NCBI RefSeq assembly: GCF_014196345.1
Contig: NZ_JACIDN010000006.1
Coordinates: 124,001-188,000, forward strand
Source of the DNA: Methylobacterium brachythecii
GTDB lineage: Bacteria; Pseudomonadota; Alphaproteobacteria; Rhizobiales; Beijerinckiaceae
Reading direction: 5' to 3'
Length of the DNA: 64,000 bases
Shown here: piece by piece, positions 55,891 through 64,000 of the stretch
Position numbering within the stretch: the stretch's first letter is position 1
Layout of the letters: each line of letters opens with the position of its first letter
Made by a program: the position numbers and the translations under genes
The notes under the pieces: generated by a model
The model's database searches: none
What the model was told of the DNA's origin: nothing
The model's input: the letters and a program-made list of their open reading frames with translations, nothing else

Positions 55891-56583
55891 TTGTCCAAAC
55901 TCTCTCTACAACTTCCTCAAGGCGATTCCGGTGCTCTTGAAGTTCGATCCGTCCGGAGGATGGGAATTAGCCAGGCAGCGGTGGCGAAGCGCGCTTTCGA
56001 CATCCTCGTCGCTACGACGAGCTTGGCCTTACTGAGCGTGCTCCTGCTGATCGTTGCTTCGGCAATTCTGATCATGCAAGGCCGCCCGATTCTCATTCGG
56101 CACCCGCGTGTGGGCAAGGGGGGCGCGATGTTCCCCTGCTTCAAGTTCAGAACAATGGTTCGTGATGCCGATGCGGCTCTAGTCCGGCATCTCGCGAAAG
56201 ACCCTGGCGCCATGCTGGAATGGCAGGCCACACGCAAACTGAAGAACGACCCGCGCGTAACACCACTCGGCAAAATCCTGCGTGAAACCAGTCTCGATGA
56301 ACTTCCACAACTGCTCAATATCATTCGAGGCGAGATGAGCGTCGTTGGCCCACGGCCGATCGTTACGCAGGAACTGATCCGCTATGGGAGCGCCATTGCG
56401 GAGTACCAATCCGTGAGGCCAGGGCTGACCGGTCTTTGGCAGTGCAGCGGGCGCAGCGACACCAGCTACGACGAGCGGGTCATGCTTGACCGAGAATATG
56501 TGCGGCACTGGTCGATGACCGGAGACCTTGCGATCATTTTGAGAACGGTGCCGGCGTTGATGAGTTCTCGCGGCGTCTACTGA
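55891..56583 (+). CDS. ExoY-like undecaprenyl-phosphate sugar phosphotransferase
   Basis: A 230-residue member of the bacterial sugar transferase family. It has a single N-terminal helix (~35-62) and the catalytic region with FPCFKFRTMVRDAD, LRETSLDELPQLLNIIRGEMSVVGPRP and RPGLTGLWQCSGRSD. It transfers the first sugar-1-phosphate (galactose or glucose type) to the lipid carrier and so starts each exopolysaccharide repeat unit. The start appears to be TTG 55891, with GGAGGAG seven bases upstream. A chain-length/kinase gene follows 84 bases later. Confidence 0.92.
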   Translation: MSKLSLQLPQGDSGALEVRSVRRMGISQAAVAKRAFDILVATTSLALLSVLLLIVASAILIMQGRPILIRHPRVGKGGAMFPCFKFRTMVRDADAALVRHLAKDPGAMLEWQATRKLKNDPRVTPLGKILRETSLDELPQLLNIIRGEMSVVGPRPIVTQELIRYGSAIAEYQSVRPGLTGLWQCSGRSDTSYDERVMLDREYVRHWSMTGDLAIILRTVPALMSSRGVY

Positions 56584-56667
56584 CGACCCTCCTCATGTCC
56601 ACGACGCCCCCCGGCGGCAGCGCGGGGGCGTCGGCCCTCTGCCGACCTGCCGGGAGGCCGTCGAACC

Positions 56668-58824
56668 ATGCTTCGATTGAACCCGGCCTGGTCGCCGGAT
56701 GCGCAGAACGATGCCCCAACTCGCCGAGCGGTCTTCTCGCTAGGGGCGATCGGTACTGCATTACGTCGTTCGCTCTGGACGGTTGTCGGAGCCATGGTTC
56801 TGTGCGTCGCGGCCGCGGCGGTCTTCTGTGTTTTCAGCACGCCCACTTACGTTGCCAACGTTCAGCTTCTGATCGAGCCGCAAAAACAGCAGCAGCTCCT
56901 CTTGTTCGAGCCAGGCATGCTGGATCTCACCCTCGACAATGCCCAGGTCGAGAGTCAGGTCGAGGTCCTGCGCTCGGAGCGATTGGCAGCCTGGGTCGTC
57001 AAGGATCTCAAGCTCGCCACGGACCCTGAGTTCCAGGCCGATCCAAGCCGCATGAATGCGCATCCCGGAGCTGGATCGTCAGGCGATGCGGATCGCGACG
57101 AAGCTCAACGCCTGCGCACGACGGTCGCAAACCTCGCCAAGCATGTCGGCGTGCGCCGCATCGGCCAGTCCTACGTCATCGAGATCTCCGCTTGGTCGAC
57201 GCGCGCGGATCTCGCCGCACAGATCGCCAACGCCTACGCCAGCGCCTATCTGCGAGACCAATTCGACGCGAAGTCGCAAGGCGCCCGGCAGGGCGTGGAT
57301 TGGCTGAAGCTGCGCATCACAGAGCTGCGCGGGACGTTGAACAACGCTGCGCGCGCCGTCGAAGACTTCAAGTCGAAGAACGGCCTCGTCACCGCCGGCA
57401 CGAACCTCCTCGTCGAGCAGCAGCTCAGCGAGATGAACACCGAACTCGTCTCGGCCCGCGCACAGACCACGCAATCGGCAGCGAGGCTCGCCCGCGTGCG
57501 CGCCGTCGGCGGTGCGGCCGCTGGCAGCGCGTCGGTGGGCGAGGCCCTCAACAATCAGGTTATCACCAATCTCCGCGAGCGGCAGCAGAACGCCATCGCG
57601 AAGGAGGCGGAATTCCGGGACCGCTACGGGCCGACCCATGAATCGGTCGTCAAGGCGCAGGCAGATGCGGCCCAAGCCGAGACAGAGATCGCCACCGAGA
57701 TGCAGCGGATCGCTCAGACCTATCTCAGCGATTACGAGATCGCGGTGGAACGTGAGCGCGCCCTCGAGGGCGAGGTCGGCAAACTCGTTGCCGTCGTGGA
57801 CAAGCGTCGTCAGTCCAAGGTGGTTCTGTCCGAGATGGAGGCTCAGGCCGAAAGCTACCGGAAGATGTACCAGAACCTCCTCGAGAAACTGACGGAGACG
57901 TCACAGAAGGAAACGCTCCCGATCTCGAATGCTCGGATCGTCGCGCCAGCCAACGCTCCACTCGGAAAGAGCAGCCCGAAAACCGGGTTGATTCTCGCGC
58001 TCGGCGCCGCTTTCGGCCTGCTCGGGGGAACAGTTTACGCAACGGTGCGGGTAGGCCTCGACCGAACCGTGCGGACCGCCGAGGACGTCTCCCACGCCAC
58101 CCGGCTCGACTGTTTGGGCCTGATGCCGTTCATCGCCGGAAAACGGTCCGGTGGAAAGGGCGGCAAAGTCGCCCGCCCCATCGGCTTCGAGGTGCTGGAG
58201 GCACCGTTCTCGGCCTTCAGCAGGGCGCTCCGGCGGACCAAGATCGCCATCGACGCATCTCGCGAGAGCCGCACGATGACGACGATCGGCATCGTCTCGA
58301 CGGCTTCGGGAGAAGGCAAAACCAGTATCGCGCTCAACCTCGGTGCCCTCTACGCCCAGGCCCATCTGCGCACACTCCTCGTCGACGCCGACTTCCGAAA
58401 GGCCGACCTCACTCGGGCCAACGCTCCCATGGCCACGGCGGGATTGGTCGAGGTGCTCGAGAGCGACGCGGACGCGATCCAGTCGACGCGATTGCCGAAC
58501 CTGGACCTGCTGCCGTTGGTCTTCACGATGCCGATCGCCCAATCGAGCGACATCCTCAGCTCGCGACAGGCAAGCGTGCTGCTCGCCGCACTGTCGACGT
58601 CCTACGACATCGTCATTCTCGATCTCGCGGCAATGCAGGATTCCGCCGACGTCAGAGCGGTGGGTCGGCTCTTGGACGGATTGCTCCTGGTTGCCGCTTG
58701 GGGGGAAACCGAGGCCGCGGTCCTGTCCGAGGCTACCCATGCCCTCGACGCAAGCGGAGCCCACGTCTTCGGAGTCGTGCTCAACAAGATCCGCGACACC
58801 GCTTCCGTTTCGCAGTCGATCTGA
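56668..58824 (+). CDS. Wzz/ExoP-like chain-length protein with BY-kinase-type ATPase domain
   Basis: A 718-residue inner-membrane protein. It has a first helix at ~38-58, the Wzz domain (YVANVQLLIEPQKQQ), a long periplasmic coiled coil (~200-410), and a second helix at ~435-460 preceded by the proline-rich ANAPLGKSSPKTG. The cytoplasmic P-loop domain has Walker A ASGEGKTS (~546) and Walker A' LLVDADFRKADL. It controls polymer length and export with the ExoF-like protein. The C-terminus ends without the tyrosine-rich tail used for autophosphorylation in Wzc-type kinases. Confidence 0.9.
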   Translation: MLRLNPAWSPDAQNDAPTRRAVFSLGAIGTALRRSLWTVVGAMVLCVAAAAVFCVFSTPTYVANVQLLIEPQKQQQLLLFEPGMLDLTLDNAQVESQVEVLRSERLAAWVVKDLKLATDPEFQADPSRMNAHPGAGSSGDADRDEAQRLRTTVANLAKHVGVRRIGQSYVIEISAWSTRADLAAQIANAYASAYLRDQFDAKSQGARQGVDWLKLRITELRGTLNNAARAVEDFKSKNGLVTAGTNLLVEQQLSEMNTELVSARAQTTQSAARLARVRAVGGAAAGSASVGEALNNQVITNLRERQQNAIAKEAEFRDRYGPTHESVVKAQADAAQAETEIATEMQRIAQTYLSDYEIAVERERALEGEVGKLVAVVDKRRQSKVVLSEMEAQAESYRKMYQNLLEKLTETSQKETLPISNARIVAPANAPLGKSSPKTGLILALGAAFGLLGGTVYATVRVGLDRTVRTAEDVSHATRLDCLGLMPFIAGKRSGGKGGKVARPIGFEVLEAPFSAFSRALRRTKIAIDASRESRTMTTIGIVSTASGEGKTSIALNLGALYAQAHLRTLLVDADFRKADLTRANAPMATAGLVEVLESDADAIQSTRLPNLDLLPLVFTMPIAQSSDILSSRQASVLLAALSTSYDIVILDLAAMQDSADVRAVGRLLDGLLLVAAWGETEAAVLSEATHALDASGAHVFGVVLNKIRDTASVSQSI

Positions 58825-58856
58825 GGCGCGGCGATGCCATCCCCGCACCCCCGTTC

Positions 58857-58885
58857 CCGGAGGAAGCCTCGCAGGCTTCCTCCGG
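58857..58885. terminator. Bidirectional hairpin between convergent chain-length and export genes
   Basis: CCGGAGGAAGCCT (58857-58869) and AGGCTTCCTCCGG (58873-58885) form a perfect 13-bp stem with a three-base loop, between stops at 58824 and 58891. There is no long U-tract. Confidence 0.75.
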
Positions 58886-58890
58886 CGTCG

Positions 58891-60204
58891 TCAGCGTGCC
58901 TCGGCCAGCCGCGCCGGACCGTCAGTCGAGATCGCAGAGCGGCGGTCAGCGCCACCGGCATCCAGACGCTCGCCGTCGACTTTCAGCACGTCGCCCGGCT
59001 CGATGACGTCGGTTTCCGTCGCGGTGATCTCTTGTCCACCATCCTGCCCCTGGCGGACCAGGGCGAAGACCGGGTTTCGGCGCCGATCGGCCTGCGCCTG
59101 TTCCAGCATGCGCGGCGCAATCACCTCGCTGTCGGTGATCAGGTTCCGCATCGTTTCGGCTTTCTCCCCGATCTTGGCGAGCTTGGTCTGAGTCTCTCGC
59201 AGATCCGCCAGCACCCCGGTCTGGCGCTGGTTCTTCAGGTCGAGGACCATGCGCTCGTTGCGGCTGATGTCCTGACGCGATCGAGAGATGGCGAGGACGT
59301 TGTCGAGGCGGGCGCTTTCCATCTGGGCCACGGTCTGTTCCAGAGCGAGCTGCCGCGGACTGATCGACAAGCCCCGCTGGACGAGGGCGACGATGCTGTC
59401 GAGCTCCTTGCGCGCAAGCGTGACCTGACGATCCTGCGAGGCGATCTTTGCCTGCAGCGTATCGATTTCCGCCTTGATGAGCTCCTTTGCCTGGGCCAGG
59501 GCCTCAAGCTGCGACGAGAGGGCTTTGCGCCGGGCGTCGAACAGGGCCTGCTCCTCACGCATCGCATCGGCGACCGCAGGACTGCTCTTACGGGCCGTCA
59601 CGGCGTCGGGGAACGTGAGCGTGGCGCCCTCCCGCATCTCCACTTCGAGGCGCGATCGGCGGGCGATCAGCGCGGTTTGCTCGATCTCGGCATCGCGCAA
59701 TTCTCCGCGCGCGCTGATCGCCTCGCGGGACAGGCGCTGCATACCCAGCTCCGGCGGGCGGAAGAAGCCGCCCGCCAGGCTCACGGCCTGGAGAACGGTC
59801 AGTCGCGGCCGATAGGGATAGGCGCCGGGCTTGTCGACCTGGCCCACGACGTAGATCGGTCGGAACTGCGAGACCTCGACCGACGCGTCCGGCCGTTGTG
59901 TCAGGCCCGCCTTCTTCTGCAACCGCTCGCCGATCACCGCCGCGATCTCCTCCGTCGTACGTCCCGCCGCCTCGATCTCGCCGACGAGCGGCAAGGACAG
60001 CAGGCCGCCGGCTTCGACGGTGAACTCGCCGGAGAACGCCGTCCACTCGTAGGTCTCGCCCTTGGCGGCGCGCCACTCGTTGACCCGCAGGCGGACGCGA
60101 TCCTCCGCTCCCAGCCGGTAGCGCTGCGGCGCAGCCCAGGCCGAGCCGAGCAGCGTCGTCAGCAAAGTTCCCGCAACCACCGACCGAATGACGCCATGCC
60201 TCAT
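58891..60204 (-). CDS. ExoF-like polysaccharide export protein
   Basis: A 437-residue envelope protein with a signal peptide (cleavage near GSAWA, residue ~24). A polysaccharide-biosynthesis/export (Wza-type) domain (YRLGAEDRVRLRVNEW, LLSLPLVGEIEAAGRT) is followed by a SLBB-like region (IYVVGQVDKPGAYPYRPRLTVLQAV). A long coiled coil then covers about 185-375. This arrangement is that of rhizobial ExoF, which works with ExoP in polymer export. An AGGAGA ribosome-binding site precedes ATG 60204. It diverges from the GT2 gene across a short A+T-rich promoter region (60205-60366). Confidence 0.88.
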   Translation of the reverse strand: MRHGVIRSVVAGTLLTTLLGSAWAAPQRYRLGAEDRVRLRVNEWRAAKGETYEWTAFSGEFTVEAGGLLSLPLVGEIEAAGRTTEEIAAVIGERLQKKAGLTQRPDASVEVSQFRPIYVVGQVDKPGAYPYRPRLTVLQAVSLAGGFFRPPELGMQRLSREAISARGELRDAEIEQTALIARRSRLEVEMREGATLTFPDAVTARKSSPAVADAMREEQALFDARRKALSSQLEALAQAKELIKAEIDTLQAKIASQDRQVTLARKELDSIVALVQRGLSISPRQLALEQTVAQMESARLDNVLAISRSRQDISRNERMVLDLKNQRQTGVLADLRETQTKLAKIGEKAETMRNLITDSEVIAPRMLEQAQADRRRNPVFALVRQGQDGGQEITATETDVIEPGDVLKVDGERLDAGGADRRSAISTDGPARLAEAR

Positions 60205-60366
60205 GGTGTTGGTCTCCTACGCAAATCCCAAGAATCTCTCCTGGAAAGAAAATATCGAACAAATCAATAATACGTGTCAACGACTATTTATGTCAGTTGG
60301 ATTTTATCTTGTAAAATAACAGGAATCGAATTCCATTATCAAATGTCGACTTGAAGGATAGTTCAA

Positions 60367-61491
60367 ATGTCGCGCATGGATATTATGTCATCTCACTCAT
60401 TGCCGGTTGACGCCGCACGGGGTGCCGCGGCGCTCGCCGACCATCCGGACTCGTCGATGATGACGAGCAGCGGTGGTGCGGGGCCGACCAGCCTGCCAAG
60501 CCATAGCTTCGGCAGCATCGCGCCATTGGACATCTTGTGGGAGCCCGAATCCGCTTCCCACGGATCGAGATCAGGCTCGGATGGGGCTCGGAATGCTCGC
60601 TCGCCCGCGCCAGTCCGAAGACTGCGCATCGCAGTCGGGCTGGCGACGGCGGGTCGGCCCGATGTCGCCTGCCAGATGCTGGTGCGGCTTGGACGGCAAT
60701 CGCGGCCGCCGGACGCAATCTTGGTCTCCGTGCCGACGACGGCCGATATCGGCCTCGAAGCCGCGGGAATGCCGGCCGTTACGCTGCTCGTCGGCGCACG
60801 CGGTCTGACCCGCCAGCGTAACGCCATCCTCGAACGGCTGGACGGCTTCGACCTCGTTTGCTTCCTGGACGACGATTTCGTCGTTGGCGACGGCTACCTC
60901 GCTGCGATGGAGCAGGCCTTCCTGCGAGATGCTGGCCTCGCTGGAGCGACCGGTGTCGTCCTCGCGGACGGGATCACCGGTGCCGGCTACAGCTTCGCCG
61001 ATGCAGAGCGCGTGCTCGCTGCGGCGCGCAGCCCGGAGGTCTCCACCTCGGAAGTCTATAGTGCCTACGGCTGCAACATGGTCTTCAGCGTCAGCGCTGT
61101 CCGGCAGGAAGGCCTGCGCTTCGACGAAAGTCTTCCACGCTACGGCTGGCTCGAGGACGTCGATTTCAGCCGACGCATCGCCCGGTTCGGGTCGTTGGGG
61201 CGCGTCGCGGATGCCCTCGGCGTCCATCTCGGAGTCAAGGGCGGCCGCCAGTCGGGTCTATGCTTCGGCTACTCGCAGATCGCCAACCCGATCTACCTCG
61301 TGCGCAAGGGCAGCTACGTCTGGCATCGGGCTGCGTGGCTGATGAGCCGCAACGTCGCGATGAACCTGCTGCGTTCCGCGAGACCCGAACCGCATGTGGA
61401 CCGCCGCGGACGCCTGGCGGGCAACGCGGCGGCTTTCGCCGACCTGCTGCGTCGTCGCCTGGATCCGGAGCGGATCGACAGCTTGTCCTAA
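60367..61491 (+). CDS. GT2-family glycosyltransferase with N-terminal extension
   Basis: A 374-residue protein. The first ~85 residues are Ser/Gly/Ala-rich and look disordered. The GT-A domain then starts RRLRIAVGLATAGRPD, with FDLVCFLDDDFVVGDGY carrying the metal-binding acidic cluster and RYGWLEDVDFSRRI carrying the catalytic-base type ED. Its role is probably sugar addition to the exopolysaccharide repeat unit. AAGGAT eight bases before ATG 60367 supports the start. A GT4 gene follows 35 bases later. Confidence 0.85.
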   Translation: MSRMDIMSSHSLPVDAARGAAALADHPDSSMMTSSGGAGPTSLPSHSFGSIAPLDILWEPESASHGSRSGSDGARNARSPAPVRRLRIAVGLATAGRPDVACQMLVRLGRQSRPPDAILVSVPTTADIGLEAAGMPAVTLLVGARGLTRQRNAILERLDGFDLVCFLDDDFVVGDGYLAAMEQAFLRDAGLAGATGVVLADGITGAGYSFADAERVLAAARSPEVSTSEVYSAYGCNMVFSVSAVRQEGLRFDESLPRYGWLEDVDFSRRIARFGSLGRVADALGVHLGVKGGRQSGLCFGYSQIANPIYLVRKGSYVWHRAAWLMSRNVAMNLLRSARPEPHVDRRGRLAGNAAAFADLLRRRLDPERIDSLS

Positions 61492-61526
61492 CCCTTGAGC
61501 GAAACCGTGAGAGAAGCGAGGCTTCC

Positions 61527-62801
61527 ATGATCGAGCGCGTGGTCATCGTCAGCGACGACGCCGTCGAGAGCGGCGGAGCGGCCGGGATCGCCCTCAGTTC
61601 CGCGCGGTTGCTGAGCGGCCGGGGCATTCCGGTGACGATCCTCAACGGCAGCGGCGGCGAGGGGTCGGCGGCCCTGGGGGCGGGGATCGAGGTGCACTCG
61701 CTCGGGTCGCAAAGCCTGCTTCAAGGAAGCCGCGGCACGGCCGCCGCGCGGGGCCTGTTCAGCCGGGCCGCCATGGGGTTCGTCGACCGCTGGATACGCG
61801 AGAACGATACGCCAGGCACGGTCTATCACCTCCACAACTGGCACAAGGTGCTGTCACCGTCCGCATTCGTACCGCTGAGACGCGTCGCCGACCGCCTGCT
61901 GATGACGGCCCACGACTACTTTCTCGTCTGTCCGAACGGGGGGCAATTCGAGTTCCCGCGTGGAGAGGCCTGCGAGCGGGTCCCGCTCTCCCTCGGATGC
62001 GTGGCCACGAACTGCGATCGTCGCCACTATGCTCACAAGCTCTGGCGGGTCGGCCGCCATGTCGTTCGCGAAGCGACGTTCGACCTGGCGCACAGCCCTG
62101 CCAGCATCGTGGCGGTGCATGAGGGTATGCGCCCCTACCTGATCCGCGGGGGCGTCGCGCCGGATGCGATCGCCGTTCTGCGCAATCCCGTGCTGCCCTG
62201 GCGAACCGAGCGCATCAGAGCCGAGCAGAACCGCGAGGTCGTCTTCGTGGGGCGCCTCGAACGCGACAAAGGCGTCGACGTGGTCGCCGCGGCCGCGCGT
62301 GAAGCGAAAGTTCCACTCTGTGTCGTCGGTGACGGGCCGCTCAAGGACGAATTGAAGGCAGCCTATCCGGAGGCCCGGCTCCTGGGGTGGCGTTCGCCCT
62401 CCGAGATCTCGGCCCTCGTCGAGACCGCCCGGCTGATCGTCGTCCCGACGCGCTGGCGGGAAACCTTCGGGCTGGTCACGCTCGAGGCCGCTATGAGCGG
62501 CTTGCCGGTAGTGGTCTCTCGCCACGCCCTGATCGCGCCGGAAGTCGTCGATACCGGTTGTGCCGAGGCCTGCGATCCCGACGACCGAGTGGGACTGGCG
62601 GCACAGCTCGCACGTCTCGCCACGGACGACCTCCACGTGCGCCGCATGAGCGAGGCCGGCTTCCACCACGGGCGAAGCCTCGCACCGACGCCGGAAGCCT
62701 GGTGCGACGGCCTGATCGCGCTCTACCGCGCGAAACTCTCTTCCGCATCCGTTGAACTCCGGCCCCCTCCAACTGTGGAGGCGCTCGCCGCCCTCGGTTA
62801 A
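61527..62801 (+). CDS. GT4-family glycosyltransferase
   Basis: A 424-residue GT-B protein from ATG 61527 (MIERVVIVSDDAVESGGAA). A segment with four cysteines (VCPNGG, EACERV, LGCVATNCDRR) is unusual for the fold and could bind metal or form a structural motif; comparable cysteines occur in some exopolysaccharide GT4 enzymes. The donor domain has VVFVGRLERDKGVDV, CVVGDGPLKDELK and RETFGLVTLEAAMSGLPVVV. It lies in tandem with the GT2 gene. Confidence 0.87.
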   Translation: MIERVVIVSDDAVESGGAAGIALSSARLLSGRGIPVTILNGSGGEGSAALGAGIEVHSLGSQSLLQGSRGTAAARGLFSRAAMGFVDRWIRENDTPGTVYHLHNWHKVLSPSAFVPLRRVADRLLMTAHDYFLVCPNGGQFEFPRGEACERVPLSLGCVATNCDRRHYAHKLWRVGRHVVREATFDLAHSPASIVAVHEGMRPYLIRGGVAPDAIAVLRNPVLPWRTERIRAEQNREVVFVGRLERDKGVDVVAAAAREAKVPLCVVGDGPLKDELKAAYPEARLLGWRSPSEISALVETARLIVVPTRWRETFGLVTLEAAMSGLPVVVSRHALIAPEVVDTGCAEACDPDDRVGLAAQLARLATDDLHVRRMSEAGFHHGRSLAPTPEAWCDGLIALYRAKLSSASVELRPPPTVEALAALG

Positions 62802-63029
62802 GGAAAAGCGAGATCATCAGTCTTGTGAAGAAAATCCTGTCGGTTTCTGCGCCGACCAATCAGTTGCTCGAAATTTCAGCAGCGGATTTTCAGGAACTCG
62901 AAAGCTCTCGAATAGAATCTCATTTTCGACAAAGGCGAATGACTTTGGTTTCGCGACAGCCTTCGATCGAGCAAGCATTCGCAATGCTGCCGTGATCTCT
63001 GCTGAGTCAGACCAACCTGAGGTTTCATC

Positions 63030-64000
63030 GTGATCGATCTGACCGGCTATCGGCTGACCTTCGACGACGAATTCAACCAACTCAGCGTATCGGCAACGGG
63101 CAGCGGCACCGTCTGGGCGGATACCCGCCCGGGCTCATTACTTCGACCCGGAGTCGATATCGGCTTCGGCCAGTCGGCCTTCGTCGATTCCAGCGCCGGG
63201 ATCCAGCCTTTCTCCATCACGAACGGAGCGCTGAAGATCGAAGCGGCGCCGGCCACCGGCGCGGCGGCCGATCTGGTCTATCCCGGCCTGTGGTCGTCTG
63301 GGCTGATCCACGCGGCCGAGACGTTCTCGCAGACCTACGGCTACTTCGAGATGCGGGCCGACTTGCCCGAGGGCGCGGGCTCCTGGCCCGGCTTCTGGCT
63401 GCTCGCAGCCGACGGCCATTGGCCGCCGGAACTCGACATCGTGGAGACCTTCGGCGCCGATCCGACCACCTTGACGAACTCGGTGCATACCGAGCAGACC
63501 GGAGCGCACACCTTCCAGACCGTCTGGACCAATCAGCCGACCCTTTCGGCAGGCTTCCACACCTTCGGGGCGCTTTGGACGCCCACGACCATCACGTTCT
63601 ACTACGACGGCACCGCCATCGGAGAACTCGCAACGCCGGCCGACATGCACGGGGCGATGTACCCGGTGATCGCACTGGCGATGTCGCGGGGCGTGGCAGG
63701 AACGACCGACGATCCCCGTTCGATGCTGGTTGACTACGTCCGCGCCTATTCGGCCGATCCGAGCGCGACTGCCGTGGCGCTTCAGCACATCGCCTCGCCG
63801 GACGGAGCCGACACCTCCGACCTTCACGGGGCGGTGGCGGCGGCGGTCGCGCCGCCCGCGCACGGGACGGACACCCTGATCTTGCACGTCTCCGGAGACT
63901 TCTGGAACGGTGGGCCGGAATTCACGGTCACGGTCGACGGCAAGCCTGTCGGCGGCACCTTCGACGTCACGGCCGACCATGCCACCGGGGCTCACCAGGA
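63030..64000 (+). CDS. GH16 endo-glucanase with CBM60-type module (cut by window edge)
   Basis: 323 codons are visible from GTG 63030, open to the right edge. The GH16 domain (~8-245) resembles ExoK/ExsH-type glycanases. It has DIGFGQSAFVDSSAG, the active site ELDIVE (nucleophile Glu134, acid/base Glu139) and VIALAMSRGV. It should cut beta-glucan-type links, trimming nascent exopolysaccharide. From ~285, LILHVSGDFWNGGPEFTVTVDG resembles the CBM60 xylan-binding module. No signal peptide is seen, so export may be by type I secretion as for ExsH (inference). The frame is continuous through the visible part. Confidence 0.85.
   Translation, partial: MIDLTGYRLTFDDEFNQLSVSATGSGTVWADTRPGSLLRPGVDIGFGQSAFVDSSAGIQPFSITNGALKIEAAPATGAAADLVYPGLWSSGLIHAAETFSQTYGYFEMRADLPEGAGSWPGFWLLAADGHWPPELDIVETFGADPTTLTNSVHTEQTGAHTFQTVWTNQPTLSAGFHTFGALWTPTTITFYYDGTAIGELATPADMHGAMYPVIALAMSRGVAGTTDDPRSMLVDYVRAYSADPSATAVALQHIASPDGADTSDLHGAVAAAVAPPAHGTDTLILHVSGDFWNGGPEFTVTVDGKPVGGTFDVTADHATGAHQ

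Noticed and set aside
63121-63300. Possible frameshift in the GH16 gene, because overlapping ORFs appear in other frames.
   Set aside because: Manual reading shows one uninterrupted frame from GTG 63030 to the window edge with all GH16 motifs in it; the other frames are shadows.

Overview
The window looks like a chromosomal segment of a high-G+C alphaproteobacterium, most likely of the order Rhizobiales and closest in flavour to Methylobacterium/Methylorubrum. The clues are the Hsp20-DUF1150 pair, the CpaA-F style Tad pilus locus, the short alphaproteobacterial 4.5S RNA, the ExoY/ExoF/ExoP-like polysaccharide genes and the gene families as a whole. The genus is inferred from resemblance, not from a marker search. 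No rRNA, tRNA, CRISPR array, insertion sequence or phage gene was seen.

Layout. 1-280: start of an M17 leucyl aminopeptidase (minus strand, cut by the window edge). 415-10339: a Tad/Flp pilus locus. The pilin gene flp, then cpaA, cpaB, cpaC, cpaD, cpaE, cpaF, tadB and tadC run on the minus strand, and a TadD-like TPR lipoprotein converges on them. 10600-13809: hsp20 behind a sigma-32-like promoter, DUF1150, an alpha/beta hydrolase and a GT4 glycosyltransferase. 13984-24317: translation genes (infC with an apparent AUU start, rpmI-rplT, pheS-pheT), interrupted by a glycogen-debranching-type enzyme plus a GT4 glycosyltransferase and by an orphan SMI1/KNR4 gene. 24471-32347: metB-like, a MoeB/ThiF-like E1, PilZ, dapE, the def-fmt-truA operon, an alpha/beta hydrolase and recR.

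32437-39721: a segment lying between recR and ybaB-dnaX, genes that are contiguous in many bacteria. It holds pckA, two small genes for double-glycine-leader peptides, a CvaA/HlyD-type adaptor, an ABC exporter with an intact C39 peptidase domain, and the 3' remnant of a CHAT-domain gene. Peptides, processing/export ATPase and adaptor together look like a complete, apparently uncharacterised class II bacteriocin or microcin system; an outer-membrane TolC would come from elsewhere. This is the most interesting region.

39815-49774: ybaB, dnaX, the 4.5S (SRP) RNA gene, a DUF4336 protein, two small secreted proteins, a ComM/YifB ATPase, and a GntR regulator divergent from a three-gene TRAP transporter. 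49835-64000: an exopolysaccharide region with a tyrosine phosphatase, four glycosyltransferases before and after an ExoY-like initiating transferase, a GT61 glycosyltransferase, a small ExoX/SyrA-like membrane protein, a LuxR-type response regulator, a Wzc/ExoP-like chain-length protein, an ExoF-like export protein, and a GH16 glucanase with a CBM60-type module that runs off the right edge.

Family calls rest on motifs read by eye from the translations. Starts were chosen from ribosome-binding sites, gene overlaps and family lengths.
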